DNA of 64,000 nt, taken from the NCBI GenBank assembly GCA_030710605.1, contig CP092879.1, positions 80,391,853 through 80,455,852 of the forward strand, given 5' to 3'. The DNA comes from Cordylochernes scorpioides (taxonomy: Eukaryota; Arthropoda; Arachnida; Pseudoscorpiones; Chernetidae). Position 1 is the first letter of the stretch. Every line of letters starts with the position of its first letter. The notes beneath the pieces were generated by a model. The model was not told the DNA's origin and made no database searches. It saw only the letters and a list, made by a program, of their open reading frames with translations. Made by a program: the position numbers and the translations under genes. Below, in pieces: positions 39,401-54,400 of the stretch.

Positions 39401-42400
39401 AATATGGTAACAATGCTGCTACCGAAACGTCACACACTATTTGGATTTGGTCTTATTACCTTGTGTTTTCAAACTCTCTGTGTGCACTGTCAGTGCAACT
39501 GTTGTCAGTGCAGAAACTAATGTTGTCAGCCATCCACACTGACTATAGATTTGCTGAGAGGTGTCTGTGGCAGCATGTGACGATGTGTCCAGCAATGTCC
39601 AGGAGGTCACCAAGGACTCCTTCAGCCGGTCATTTGACCAGCTCTTCGCTAACCTCAGCTCTGGAGCTAAGGCAAGTTTCTATGTCATCATTTTAGCTCT
39701 GCTGGAAGACTAGGTTCAATGCTACTTTTTGAAAGGTAATGAGAACAAATCCAAATGAATGTGTGTGACGTTTCGGTAACAGCATTGTCACCATCATCAG
39801 ACCAAAGTACTGAATTCAGTGCTTTTGTCTATTTTAAGTACTTTTGTCTGATGATGGTAATAATGCTTTTACTGAAAAATCACACTATTTATTATTCAGA
39901 TTTGGAATTATTACCTACACATAATCTATCACATAATACAATACATCATAATCAAGGTATACATATACATATATTATAATAAAATAACACATCAATAGTT
40001 TATTTAACTGATATTCTATATAGGTTTATATATTACAATATATTTTTATATAGTTATAAATATAAGTTGTGTAAACTTGTAATCTACCCATTGTGTCATG
40101 CCATCTTTCCTAGCTTTACATTAAGGAGCCTCCTCCTAAATCTGAGTTTGATTAGTGTCCATTTGTAATCCTAGAATTTTAAGTTTTCAATAAAAGCCAT
40201 TCAACCGTTTAATTATAAAGATTGCATTCAGCTGAGTTTCCCTTTCACGCTCCAACAGCAGCAATGATTCCAGAGTCCAGAGATGACCAGGTCCAGAGTC
40301 CATATCTCGAGGGGAAAGCTGGAAGTTTCCATCAGTTGAGCATCCACTTCGAGAAGCAGCATTGGTCCCACGTCCCAGAGATGATCAGGTCCAGGTATTG
40401 AGAGGAAAGTTGCAGGAATTGCTCAGTTGGTTTGCAGTTGAGCGTTCACTTGAACAGCATTAGTTAAGATTGCAGGGGTGGCGATGTCCATTTATAAAAT
40501 CCGGCCATTAAGGCACATGGGCCAACAGGCCACGTTCAAGGCCACACAGCCAATAGAGTACACGGCAGTCACCCATAGCCATTATAGGCAAAATAATTCT
40601 AAGCCCGTAAGGCAAATTTAAAGACACCACCACCCGGAAGGACTGCCAAAACTCTATGATTGTTGAGACAGGTTACTAAGGCAACAATGGAACGTCCAAA
40701 ATTCCTTTAAAGTGTCCCCATCTGACATAGTTCTCAGATATTATAATAAATACAGCGTAGAATACATCACTAATACTGTGGGGAAGTTCCACGTAATACC
40801 CTGGAGTATAGTGGGACATCTCATGGAATTCGTGTAATCTTTACACAAGGGGATAAGAAACAACAACAACATAGTGGGACATACTGACTGACTACAGTAC
40901 ATCATGTTTACACCCACATATCCATCCATCTATATATTCTAACGGCTCAAATTCCACACATGTTCCACACACTATATATACACACAGTCCACTATCCACT
41001 CCATAGAATTCAGTTTTCAAAGTCGCCTCCAGAAACACAACCACAAAATACACCGATGGATAACAAAGGTGTAGACACCGCAGCCACCTCCCTACACCAG
41101 CACAACTAAATATCACTGCACCTCCTTCCAGGTAGAATTACTTGCTATTCTCTATGCAACCAGAGCTATCCAGCTCATGCCAAGACAACCAACATCAATA
41201 GCTTCTAATTGCCTTCCAGCCCTCCACGCCATTTGTAACCCAGAACTCCCGATAGCAGAGATATGTACAGGAATAGAGACCACAGCGGCATAGAAGGCAA
41301 TGAGCACGCGGATTGATTTGCCAAGGCAGCAGCTCATTCCAACATGCCGCCATCTTATTCCACTCTATCTAAAATGTTTGTTTGAGTCCGTAGTGAACAG
41401 TATCTCCTCCAACTTTGGAACAAACACTTTATGCCACAGATCACTCCACAGGAAACCTCAGGAGAATGGCTGCGTCACCAGCAATGTTTCCATTTGCTGC
41501 ATATAAATGGTGGACTTGTCCTTGTTGTTTGCTTCTATAAATTTATGTCTTATTGGACTTGTCCTTGTTGTTTGCTTCTATAAATTTATGTCTTATTGGA
41601 CTTGTCCTTGTTGTTTGCTTCTATAAATTTATGTCTTATTGGACTTGTCCTTGTTGTTTGCTTTTATAAATTTATGTCTTATGGGACGTGTCCTTGTTGT
41701 TTGCTTCTATAAATTTATGTCTTATTGGACTTGTCCTTGTTGTTTGCTTCTATAAATTTATGTCTTATTGGACTTGTCCTTGTTGTTTGCTTCTATAAAT
41801 TTATGTCTTATTGGACTTGTCCTTGTTGTTTGCTTCTATAAATTTATGTCTTATTGGACTTGTCCTTGTTGTTTGCTTCTATAAATTTATGTCTTATGGG
41901 ACTTGTCCATGTTCTTTGCTTCTATAAATTTATGTCTTATGGGACTTGTCCTTGTTGTTTGCTTCTATAAATTTATGTCTTATTGGACTTGTCCTTGTTG
42001 TTTGCTTCTATAAATTTATGTCTTATGGGACTTGTCCATGTTGTTTGCTTCTATAAATTTATGTCTTATTGGACTTGTCCTTGTTGTTTGCTTCTATAAA
42101 TTTATGTCTTATTGGACTTGTCCTTGTTGTTTGCTTCTATAAATTTATGTCTTATTGGACCTGTCCTTGTTGTTTGCTTCTATAAATTTATGTCTTATGG
42201 GACTTGTCCTTGTTGTTTGCTTCTATAAATTTATGTCTTATTGGACTTGTCCTTGTTGTTTGCTTCTATAAATTTATGTCTTATTGGACTTGTCCTTGTT
42301 GTTTGCTTCTATAAATTTATGTCTTATTGGACTTGTCCTTGTTGTTTGCTTCTATAAATTTATGTCTTATGGGACTTGTCCTTGTTGTTTGCTTCTATAA

Positions 42401-45400
42401 ATTTATGTCTTATTGGACTTGTCCTTGTTGTTTGCTTCTATAAATTTATGTCTTATTGGACTTGTCCTTGTTGTTTGCTTCTATAAATTTATGTCTTATG
42501 GGACTTGTCCTTGTTGTTTGCTTCTATAAATTTATGTCTTATGGGACTTGTCCTTGTTGTTTGCTTCTATAAATTTATGTCTTATTGGACTTGTCCTTGT
42601 TGTTTGCTTCTATAAATTTATGTCTTATGGGACTTGTCCTTGTTGTTTGCTTCTATAAATTTATGTCTTATTGGACTTGTCCTTGTTGTTTGCTTCTATA
42701 AATTTATGTCTTATGGAACTTGTCCTTGTTGTTTGCTTCTATAAATTTATGTCTTATGGAACTTGTCCTTGTTGTTTGCTTCTATAAATTTATGTCTTAT
42801 GGAACTTGTCCTTGTTGTTTGCTTCTATAAATTTATGTCTTATGGAACTTGTCCTTGTTGTTTGCTTCTATAAATTTATGTCTTATTGGACTTGTCCTTG
42901 TTGTTTGCTTCTATAAATTTATGTCTTATTGGACCTGTCCTTGTTGTTTGCTTCTATAAATTTATGTCTTATTGGACTTGTCCTTGTTGTTTGCTTCTAT
43001 AAATTTATGTCTTATGGAACTTGTCCTTGTTGTTTGCTTCTATAAATTTATGTCTTATTGGACTTGTCCTTGTTGTTTGCTTCTATAAATTTATGTCTTA
43101 TTGGACTTGTCCTTGTTGTTTGCTTCTATAAATTTATGTCTTATTGGACTTGTCCTTGTTGTTTGCTTCTATAAATTTATGTCTTATTGGACTTGTCCTT
43201 GTTGTTTGCTTCTATAAATTTATGTCTTATTGGACCTGTCCTTGTTGTTTGCTTCTATAAATTTATGTCTTATTGGACCTGTCCTTGTTGTTTGCTTCTA
43301 TAAATTTATGTCTTATTGGACCTGTCCTTGTTGTTTGCTTCTATAAATTTATGTCTTATGGGACCTGTCCTTGTTGTTTGCTTCTATAAATTTATGTCTT
43401 ATTGGACCTGTCCTTGTTGTTTGCTTCTATAAATTTATGTCTTATTGGACCTGTCCTTGTTGTTTGCTTCTATAAATTTTATGTCTTATGGGACTTGTCC
43501 TTGTTGTTTGCTTCTATAAATTTATGTCTTATTGGACTTGTCCTTGTTGTTTGCTTCTATAAATTTATGTCTTATGGGACTTGTCCTTGTTGTTTGCTTC
43601 TATAAATTTATGTCTTATGGGACTTGTCCTTGTTGTTTGCTTCTATAATTTATGTCTTATGGGACTTGTCCTTGTTGTTTGCTTCTATAAATTTATGTCT
43701 TATTGGACCTGTCCTTGTTGTTTGCTTCTATAAATTTATGTCTTATTGGACCTGTCCTTGTTGTTTGCTTCTATAAATTTATGTCTTATGGGACTTGTCC
43801 TTGTTGTTTGCTTCTATAAATTTATGTCTTATTGGACCTGTCCTTGTTGTTTGCTTCTATAAATTTATGTCTTATTGGACTTGTCCTTGTTGTTTGCTTC
43901 TATAAATTTATGTCTTATTGGACTTGTCCTTGTTGTTTGCTTCTATAAATTTATGTCTTATGGGACTTGTCCTTGTTGTTTGCTTCTATAAATTTATGTC
44001 TTATGGGACTTGTCCTTGTTGTTTGCTTCTATAAATTTATGTCTTATTGGACCTGTCCTTGTTGTTTGCTTCTATAAATTTATGTCTTATTGGACTTGTC
44101 CTTGTTGTTTGCTTCTATAAATTTATGTCTTATTGGACTTGTCCTTGTTGTTTGCTTCTATAAATTTATGTCTTATGGGACTTGTCCTTGTTGTTTGCTT
44201 CTATAAATTTATGTCTTATGGGACCTTGTCCTTGTTGTTTGCTTCTATAAATTTATGTCTTATTGGACTTGTCCTTGTTGTTTGCTTCTATAAATTTATG
44301 TCTTATGGGACCTGTCCTGTTGTTTGCTTCTATAAATTATGTCTTATGGGACTTGTCCTTGTTGTTTGCTTCTATAAATTTATGTCTTATGGGACTTGTC
44401 CTTGTTGTTGCTTCTATAAATTTATGTCTTATGGAACTTGTCCTTGTTGTTTGCTTCTATAAATTTATGTCTTATGGGACTTGTCCTTGTTGTTTGCTTC
44501 TATAAATTTTGTCTTATGGGACTTGTCCTTGTTGTTTGCTTCTATAAATTTATGTCTTATGGAACTTGTCCTTGTTGTTTGCTTCTATAAATTTATGTCT
44601 TATGGAACTTGTCTTGTTGTTTGCTTCTATAAATTTATGTCTTTGGAACTTGTCCTTGTTGTTTGCTTCTATAAATTTATGTCTTATGGGATTGTCCTTG
44701 TTGTTTGCTTCTATAAATTTATGTCTTATTGGACTTGTCCTTGTTGTTTGCTTCTATAATTTATGTCTTATTGGACTTGTCCTTGTTGTTTGCTTCTATA
44801 AATTTATGTCTTATGGGACTTGTCCTTGTTGTTTGCTTCTATAAATTTATGTCTTTTGGACTTGTCCTTGTTGTTTGCTTCTATAAATTTATGTCTTATT
44901 GGACTTGTCCTTGTTGTTTGCTTCTATAAATTTATGTCTTATTGGACTTGTCCTTGTTGTTTGCTTCTATAAATTTATGTCTTATGGGACTTGTCCTTGT
45001 TGTTTGCTTCTATAAATTTATGTCTTATTGGACCTGTCCTTGTTGTTTGTTCTATAAATTTATGTCTTATTGGACTTGCCTTGTTGTTTGCTTCTATAAA
45101 TTTATGTCTTATTGGACCTGTCCTTGTTGTTTGCTTCTATAAATTTATGTCTTATGGACTTGTCCTTGTTGTTTGCTTCTATAAATTTATGTCTTATTGG
45201 ACCTGTCCTTGTTGTTTGCTTATAAATTTATGTCTTTTGGACTTGTCCTTGTTGTTTGCTTCTATAAATTTATGTCTATTGGACTTGTCCTTGTTGTTTG
45301 CTTCTATAATTTATGTCTTATTGGACCTGTCCTTGTTGTTTGCTTCTATAAATTTATGTCTTATGGACTTGTCCTTGTTGTTTTGCTTCTATAAATTTAT

Positions 45401-48400
45401 GTCTTATTGGACCTGTCCTTGTTGTTTGCTTCTATAAATTTTGTCTTATTGGACTTGTCCTTGTTGTTTGCTTCTATAAATTTATGTCTTATTGGACTTG
45501 TCCTTGTTGTTTGCTTCTATAAATTATGTCTTATGGGACTTGTCCTTGTTGTTTGCTTCTATAAATTTATGTTTATTGGACCTGTCCTTGTTGTTTGCTT
45601 CTATAAATTTATGCTTATGGACTTGTCCTTGTTGTTTGCTTCTATAAATTTATGTCTTATTGGACTTGTCCTTGTTGTTTGCTTCTATAAATTTATGTCT
45701 TATTGGACTTGTCCTTGTTGTTTGCTTCTATAAATTTATGTCTTATGGGACTTGTCCTTGTTGTTTGCTTCTATAAATTTATGTCTTATGGGACTTGTCC
45801 TTGTTGTTTGCTTCTATAAATTTATGTCTTATGGACTTGTCCTTGTTGTTTTGCTTCTATAAATTTATGTCTTATTGGACTTGTCCTTGTTGTTTGCTTC
45901 TATAAATTTATGTCTTATTGGACTTGTCCTTGTTGTTTGCTTCTATAAATTTATGTCTTATTGGACTTGTCCCTTGTTGTTTGCTTCTATAAATTTATGT
46001 CTTATTGGACTTGTCCTTGTTGTTTGCTTCTATAAATTTATGTCTTATTGGACTTGTCCTTGTTGTTTGCTTCTATAAATTTATGTCTTATTGGACTTGT
46101 CCTTGTTGTTTGCTTCTATAAATTTATGTCTTATGGGACTTGTCCTTGTGGTTTGCTTCTATAAATTTATGTCTTATAGGACCTTGTCCTTGTTGTTTGC
46201 TTCTATAAATTTATGTCTTATTGGACTGTCCTTGTTGTTTGCTTCTATTAATTTTATGTCTTATGGGACTTGTCCTTGTTGTTTGCTTCTATAAATTTAT
46301 GTTCTTATTGGACCTGTCCTTGTTGTTTGCTTCTATAAATTTATGTCTTATTGGACTTGTCCTTGTTGTTTGCTTCTATAAATTATGTCTTATTGGACCG
46401 TGTCCTTGTTGTTTGCTTCTATAATTTATGTCTTATTGGGACTGTCCTTGTTGTTTGCATTCTATAAATTTATGTATTATGGGTACTTGTCCTTGTTGTT
46501 TGCTTCTATAAATTTATGTCTTATGGACTGTCCTTGTTGTTTGCTTCTATAAATTTATGTCTTATTGGACTTGTCCTTGTTGTTTGCTTCTATAAATTTA
46601 TGTCTTATGGGAACTTGTCCTTGTTGTTTGCTTCTATAATTTATGTCTTATTGGACTTGTCCTTGTTGTTTGCTTCTATAATTTTATGTCTTATTGGCTG
46701 TCCTTGTTGTTTTGCTTCTATAAATTTATGTCTTATGGGACTGTCCTTGTTGTTTGCTTCTATAAATTTATGTCTTATGGACTTGTCCTTGTTGTTTGCT
46801 TCTATAAATTTATGTCTTATGGGACTTGTCCTTGTTGTTTGCTTCTATAAATTTATGTCTTATTGGACTTGTCCTTGTTGTTTGCTTCTATAAATTTATG
46901 TCTTATGGACTTGTCTTGTTGTTTGCTTCTATAATTTATGTCTTATTGGACTTGTCCTTGTTGTTTGCTTCTATAAATTTATGTCTTATTGGACCTGTCC
47001 TTGTTGTTTGCTTCTATAAATTATGTCTTATTGGACTTGTCCTTGTTGTTTGCTTCTATAAATTTATGTCTTATGGGACTTGTCCTTGTTGTTTGCTTCT
47101 ATAAATTTATGTCTTATTGGACTTGTCCTTGTTGTTTGCTTCTATAAATTTATGTCTTATTGGACTTGTCCTTGTTGTTTGCTTCTATAAATTTATGTCT
47201 TATTGGACTTGTCCTTGTTGTTTGCTTTTATAAATTTATGTCTTATTGGACTTGTCCTTGTTGTTTGCTTCTATAAATTTATGTCTTATTGGACTTGTCC
47301 TTGTTGTTTGCTTCTATAAATTTATGTCTTATGGGACTTGTCCTTGTTGTTTGCTTCTATAAATTTATGTCTTATTGGACTTGTCCTTGTTGTTTGCTTC
47401 TATAAATTTATGTCTTATTGGACTTGTCCTTGTTGTTTGCTTCTATAAATTTATGTCTTATTGGACTTGTCCTTGTTGTTTGCTTTTATAAATTTATGTC
47501 TTATTGGACTTGTCCTTGTTTTTGCTTCTATAAATTTATGTCTTATTGGACTTGTCCTTGTTGTTTGCTTCTATAAATTTATGTCTTATTGGACTTGTCC
47601 TTGTTGTTTGCTTTTATAAATTTATGTCTTATTGGACTTGTCTTGGTTGTTTGCTTCTATAAATTTATGCTTATGGGACTTGTCCTTGTTGTTTGCTTTA
47701 TAAATTTATGTCTTATTGGATTGTCCTTGTTGTTTGCTTCTATAAATTTATGTCTTATTGGACTTGTCCTTGTTGTTTGCTTCTATAATTTATGTCTATG
47801 GGACTTGTCCTTGTTGTTTGCTTCTATAAATTTATGTCTTATGGAACTTGTCCTTGTTGTTTTCTTCTATAAATTTATGTCTTATGGAACTTGTCCTTGT
47901 TGTTTGCTTCTATAAATTTATGTCTTATTGGACTTGTCCTTGTTGTTTGCTTCTATAAAATTTGTCTTATTGGACCTGTCCTTGTTGTTTGCTTCTATAA
48001 ATTTATGTCTTATTGGACTTGTCCTTGTTGTTTGCTTCTATAAATTTATGTCTTATTGGACCTGTCCTTGTTGTTTGCTTCTATAAATTTATGTCTTATG
48101 GGACTTGTCCTTGTTGTTTGCTTTATTTTATGTCTTATTGGACTTGTCCTTGTTGTTTGCTTCTATAAATTTATGTCTTATTGGACTTGTCCTTGTTGTT
48201 TGCTTCTATAAATTTATGTCTTATTGGACTTGTCCTTGTTGTTTGCTTCTATAAATTTATGTCTTATTGGACTTGTCCTTGTTGTTTGCTTCTATAAATT
48301 TATGTCTTATGGGACTTGTCCTTGTTGTTTGCCTCTATAAATTTATGTCTTATGGGACTTGTCCTTGTTGTTTGCTTCTATAAATTTATGTCTTATGGGA

Positions 48401-51400
48401 CTTGTCCTTGTTGTTTGCTTCTATAAATTTATGTCTTATGGGACTTGTCCATGTTGTTTGCTTCTATAAATTTATGTCTTATGGGACCTGTCCTTGTTGT
48501 TTGCTTCTATAATTTATGTCTTATGGGACTTGTCCTTGTTGTTTGCTTCTATAAATTTATGTCTTATTGGACTTGTCCTTGTTGTTTGCTTCTATAAATT
48601 TGTCTTATTGGACTTGTCCTTGTTGTTTGCTTCTATAAATTTATGTCTTATGGACTTGTCCTTGTTGTTTGCTTCTATAAATTTATGTCTTATTGGACTT
48701 GTCCTTGTTGTTTTTCTATATAAATTTATGTCTTATTGGACTTGTCCTTGTTGTTTGCTTTTATAAATTTATGTCTTATTGGACTTGTCCTTGTTGTTTG
48801 CTTCTATAAATTTATGTCTTATTGGGACTTGTCCTTGTTGTTTGCTTCTATAAATTTATGTCTTATGGGACTTGTCCTTGTTGTTTGCTTCTATAATTTA
48901 TGTCTTATTGGGACTTGTCCTTGTTGTTTGCTTCTATAAATTTATGTCTTATGGGACTGTCCTTGTTGTTTGCTTCTATAAATTTATGTCTTATTGGACC
49001 TGTCCTTGTTGTTTGCTTCTATAAATTTATGTCTTATGGGACTTGTCCTTGTTGTTTGCTTCTATAAATTTATGTCTTATTGGGATTGTCCTTGTTGTTT
49101 GCTTCTATAAATTTATGTCTTATGGACTTGTCCTTGTTGTTTGCTTCTATAAATTTATGTCTTATGGGACTTGTCCTTGTTGTTTGCTTCTATAAATTTA
49201 TGTCTTATTGGACTTGTCCTTGTTGTTTGCTTCTATAAATTTATGTCTTATTGGACTTGTCCTTGTTGTTTGCTTCTATAAATTTATGTCTTATTGGACT
49301 TGTCCTTGTTGTTTGCTTCTATAAATTTATGTCTTATTGGACTTGTCCTTGTTGTTTGCTTCTATAAATTTATGTCTTATGGGACTTGTCCTTGTTGTTT
49401 GCTTCTATAAATTTATGTCTTATTGGACTTGTCCTTGTTGTTTGCTTCTATAAATTTATGTCTTATTGGACTTGTCCTTGTTGTTTGCTTCTATAAATTT
49501 ATGTCTTATTGGACTTGTCCTTGTTGTTTGCTTCTATAAATTTATGTCTTATGGGACTTGTCCTTGTTGTTTGCTTCTATAAATTTATGTCTTATTGGAC
49601 TTGTCCTTGTTGTTTTGCTTCTATAAATTTATGTCTTATTGGACTTGTCCTTGTTGTTTGCTTCTATAAATTTATGTCTTATTGGACTTGTCCTTGTTGT
49701 TTGCTTCTATAAATTTATGTCTTATTGGACTTGTCCTTGTGTTTGCTTCTATAAATTTATGTCTTATTGGACTTGTCCTTGTTGTTTGCTTCTATAAATT
49801 TATGTCTTATTGGACTTGTCCTTGTTGTTTGCTTCTATAAATTTATGTCTTATGGACTTGTCCTTGTTGTTTGCTTCTATAAATTTATGTCTTATTGGAC
49901 TTGTCCTTGTTGTTGCTTCTATAAATTTTATGTCTTATTGGACTTGTCCTTGTTGTTTGCTTCTATAAATTTATGTCTTATGGGACTTGTCCTTGTTGTT
50001 TGCTTCTATAAATTTATGTCTTATGGACTTGTCCTTGTTGTTTGCTTCTATAAATTTATGTCTTATTGGATTGTCCTTGTTGTTTGCTTCTATAAATTTA
50101 TGTCTTATTGGACTTGTCCTTGTTGTTTGCTTCTATAAATTTATGTCTTATGGGACTTGTCCTTGTTGTTTGCTTCTATAAATTTATGTCTTATTGGACT
50201 TGTCCTTGTTGTTTGCTTCTATAAATTTATGTCTTATTGGACTTGTCTTGTTGTTTGCTTCTATAAATTTATGTCTTATGGGACTTGTCCTTGTTGTTTG
50301 CTTCTATAAATTTATGTCGTATTGGACTCCTGTCCTTGTTGTTTGCTTCTATAAATTTATGTCTTATTGGACTGTCCTTGTTGTTTGCTTCTATAAATTT
50401 ATGTCTTATTGGACCTGTCCTTGTTGTTTGCTTCTATAAATTATGTCTTATGGGACTTCCTTGTTGGTTTGTTTATAAATTTATGTCTTATGGGACCTTG
50501 TCCTTGTGTTTGCTTCTATAAATTTATGTCTTATGGGACCTGTCCTTGTTGTTTGCTTCTATAAATTTATGTCTTATGGGACCTGTCCTTGTTGTTTGCT
50601 TCTATAAATTTATGTCTTTATGGGACCTGTCCTTGTTGTTTGCTTCTATAAATTTATGTCTTATTGGATGTCCTTGTTGTTTGCTTCTATAATTTATGTC
50701 TTATTGGACCTGTCCTTGTTGTTTGCTTCTATAAATTTATGTCTTATTGGGGACCTGTCCTTGTTGTTTGTGCTATAAATTTATGTCTTATGGGACTTGT
50801 CCTTGTTGTTTGCTTCTATAAATTTATGTCTTATGGGACTGTCCTTGTTGTTTGCTTCTATAAATTTATGTCTTATTGGACCTGTCCTTGTTGTTTGCTT
50901 CTATAAATTTATGTCTTATTGGATTGTCCTTGTTGTTTGCTTCTATAAATTTATGTCTTATTGGACTTGTCCTTGTTGTTTGCTTCTATAAATTTATGTC
51001 TTATGGAATTGTCCATGTTGTTTGCTTCTATAAATTTATGTTTATGGGACTGTCCTTGTTGTTTGCTTCTATAAATTTATGTCTTATGGGACTTGTCCTT
51101 GTTGTTTGCTTCTATAAATTTATGTCTTATTGGACTTGTCCTTGTTGTTTGCTTCTATAATTTATGTCTTATATGGGGTGCCTTGTTGTTTGCTTCTTAA
51201 ATTTATGTCTTATTGGACTTGTCCTTGTTGTTTGCTTCTATAAATTTATGTCTTATTGGACCTGTCTTGTTGTTTGCCTCTATAAATTTATGTCTTATTG
51301 GACTTGTCCTTGTTGTTTGCTTCTATAAATTTATGTCTTATGGACCTGTCCTTGTTGTTTGCTTCTATAAATTTATGTCTTTGGACTTGTCCTTGTTGTT

Positions 51401-54400
51401 TGCTTCTATAAATTTATGTCTTATTGGACTTGTCCTTGTTGTTTGCTTTATAAATTTGTCTTATTGGACTTGTCCTTGTTGTTTGCTTCTATAAATTTAT
51501 GTCTTATTGGACTTGTCCTTGTTGTTTGCTTCTATAAATTTATGTCTTATGGGACTTGTCCTTGTTGTTTGCTTCTATAAATTATGTCTTATGGACTTGT
51601 CCTTGTTGTTTGCTTCTATAAATTTATGTCTTATTGGACTTGTCCTTGTTGTTTGCTTTATAAATTTGTCTTATGGGACTTGTCCTTGTTGTTTGCTTCT
51701 ATAAATTTTATGTCTTATTGGGACTTGTCCTTGTTGTTTGCTTCTATAAATTTATGTCTTATGGGACTTGTCCTTGTTGTTTGCTTTATAAATTTATGTC
51801 TTATGGGACTTGTCCTTGTTGTTTGCTTCTATAAATTTATGTCTTATTGGACTTGTCCTTGTTGTTTGCTTCTTTATAATTTTGTCTTATGGGACTTGTC
51901 CTTGTTGTTTGCTTCTATAAATTTATGTATTGGGACTTGTCCTTGTTGTTTGCTTCTATAAATTTATGTCTTATGGACTTGTCCTTGTTGTTTGCTTCTA
52001 AATTTATGTCTTATGGGATTGTCCTTGTTGTTTGCTTCTATAAATTTATGTCTTATTGGACTTGTCCTTGTTGTTTGCTTCTATAAATTTATGTCTTATT
52101 GGACTTGTCCTTGTTGTTTGCTTCTATAAATTTATGTCTTATTGGACTTGTCCTTGTTGTTTGCTTCTATAAATTTATGTCTTATTGGACTTGTCCTTGT
52201 TGTTTGCTTCTATAAATTTATGTCTTATTGGACTTGTCCTTGTTGTTTGCTTCTATAAATTTATGTCTTATTGGACTTGTCCTTGTTGTTTGCTTCTATA
52301 AATTTATGTCTTATTGGACTTGTCCTTGTTGTTTTGCTTCTATAAATTTATGTCTTATTGGACTTGTCCTTGTTGTTTGCTTCTATAAATTTATGTCTTA
52401 TTGGACTTGTCCTTGTTGTTTGCTTCTATAAATTTATGTCTTATTGGACTTGTCCTTGTTGTTTGCTTCTAAAATTTATGTCTTATGGACTTGTCCTTGT
52501 TGTTTGCTTCTATAAATTTATGTCTTATTGGACTTGCCTTGTTGTTTGCTTCTATAAATTTTATGTCTCTTTGGACTTGTCTTGTTGTTTGCTTCTATAA
52601 ATTATGTCTTATGGACTTGTCCTTGTTGTTTGCTTCTATAAATTTATGTCTTATTGGACTTGTCCTTGTTGTTTGCTTCTATAAATTTTATGTCTTATTG
52701 GACTTGTCCTTGTTGTTTGCTTCTATATTTATGTCTTATGGGACTTGTCCTTGTTGTTTGCTTCTATAAATTTATGTCTTATTGGACTGTCCTTGTTGTT
52801 TGCTTCTATAAATTTATGTCTTATTGGACTTGTCCCTTGTTGTTTGCTTCTATAAATTTTATGTCTTATTGGACCTGTCCTTGTTGTTTGCTTCTATAAA
52901 TTTATGTCTTATTGGACCTGTCCTTGTTGTTTGCTTCTATAAATTTATGTCTTATTGGAACCTGTCCTTGTTGTTTGCTTCTATAAATTTATGTCTAATG
53001 GACTTGTCCTTGGTTGTTTGCTTCTATAAATTTATGTCTTATTGGACTTGTCCTTGTTGCTTTGCTTCTATAAATTTATGTCTTATTGGACTTGTCCCTT
53101 GTTGTTGCTTCTATAAATTTATGTCTTATTGGACTTGCTCCTTGTTGTTTGCTTCTATAAATTTATGTCTTATTGGACTTGTCCTTGTTGTTTGCTTCTA
53201 TAAATTTATGTCTTATTGGACCTGTCCTTGTTGTTTGCTTCTATAAATTTATGTCTTATTGGACTTGTCCTTGTTGTTTGCTTCTATAAATTTATGTCTT
53301 ATGGACTTGTCCTTGTTGTTTGCTTCTATAAATTTATGTCTTATGGACTTGTCCTTGTTGTTTGCTTCTATAAATTTATGTCTTATTGGACTTGTCCTTG
53401 TTGTTTGCTTCTATAAATTATGTCTTATGGGACCTTGTCCTTGTTGTTTGCTTCTATAAATTTATGTCTTATTGGACTTGTCCTTGTTGTTTGCTTCTAT
53501 AAATTTATGTCTTATTGGACTTGTCCTTGTTGTTTGCTTCTATAAATTTATGTCTTATTGGACTTGTCCTTGTTGTTTGCTTCTATAAATTTATGTCTTA
53601 TTGGACTTGTCCTTGTTGTTTGCTTCTATAAATTTATGTCTTATGGACTTGTCCTTGTTGTTTGCTTCTATAAATTTATGTCTTATTGGACTTGTCCTTG
53701 TTGTTTGCTTCTATAAATTTATGTCTTATTGGACTTGTCCTTGTTGTTTGCTTCTATAAATTTATGTCTTATGGGACCTTGTCCTTGTTGTTTGCTTCTA
53801 TAAATTTATGTCTTATGGGACTTGTCCTTGTTGTTTGCTTCTATAAATTTATGTCTTATTGGACTTGTCCTTGTTGTTTGCTTATATAAATTTATGTCTT
53901 ATGGGACTTGTCCTGTTGTTTGCTTCTATAAATTTATGTATTATTGGACTTGTCCTTGTTGTTTGCTTCTATAAATTTATGTCTCTATTGGACTTGTCCT
54001 TGTTGTTTGCTTCTATAAATTTATGTCTTATGGACTTGTCCTTGTTGTTTGCTTCTATAAATTTATGTCTTATGGGACTTGTCCTTGTTGTTTGCTTCTA
54101 TAAATTTATGTCTTATTGGACTTGTCACTTGTTGTTTGCCTTCTATAAATTTATGTCTTATTGACTTGTCCTTGTTGTTTGCTTCTATAAATTTATGTCT
54201 TATGGGACTTGTCCTTGTTGTTTGCTTCTATAAATTTATGTCTTATTGGACCTTGTCCTTGTTGTTTGCTTCTATAAATTTATGTCTTATGGGACTTGTC
54301 CTTGTTGTTTGCTTCTATAAATTTATGTCTTATTGGACTTGTCCCTTGTTGTTTGCTTCTATAAATTTATGTCTTATGGGACTTGTCCTTGTTGTTTGCT

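Noticed and set aside
39574-39592. Acceptor at 39573 for exon 27
   Set aside because: Needs a phase 1 donor, but exon 26 ends in phase 2; the AG at 39592 fits.
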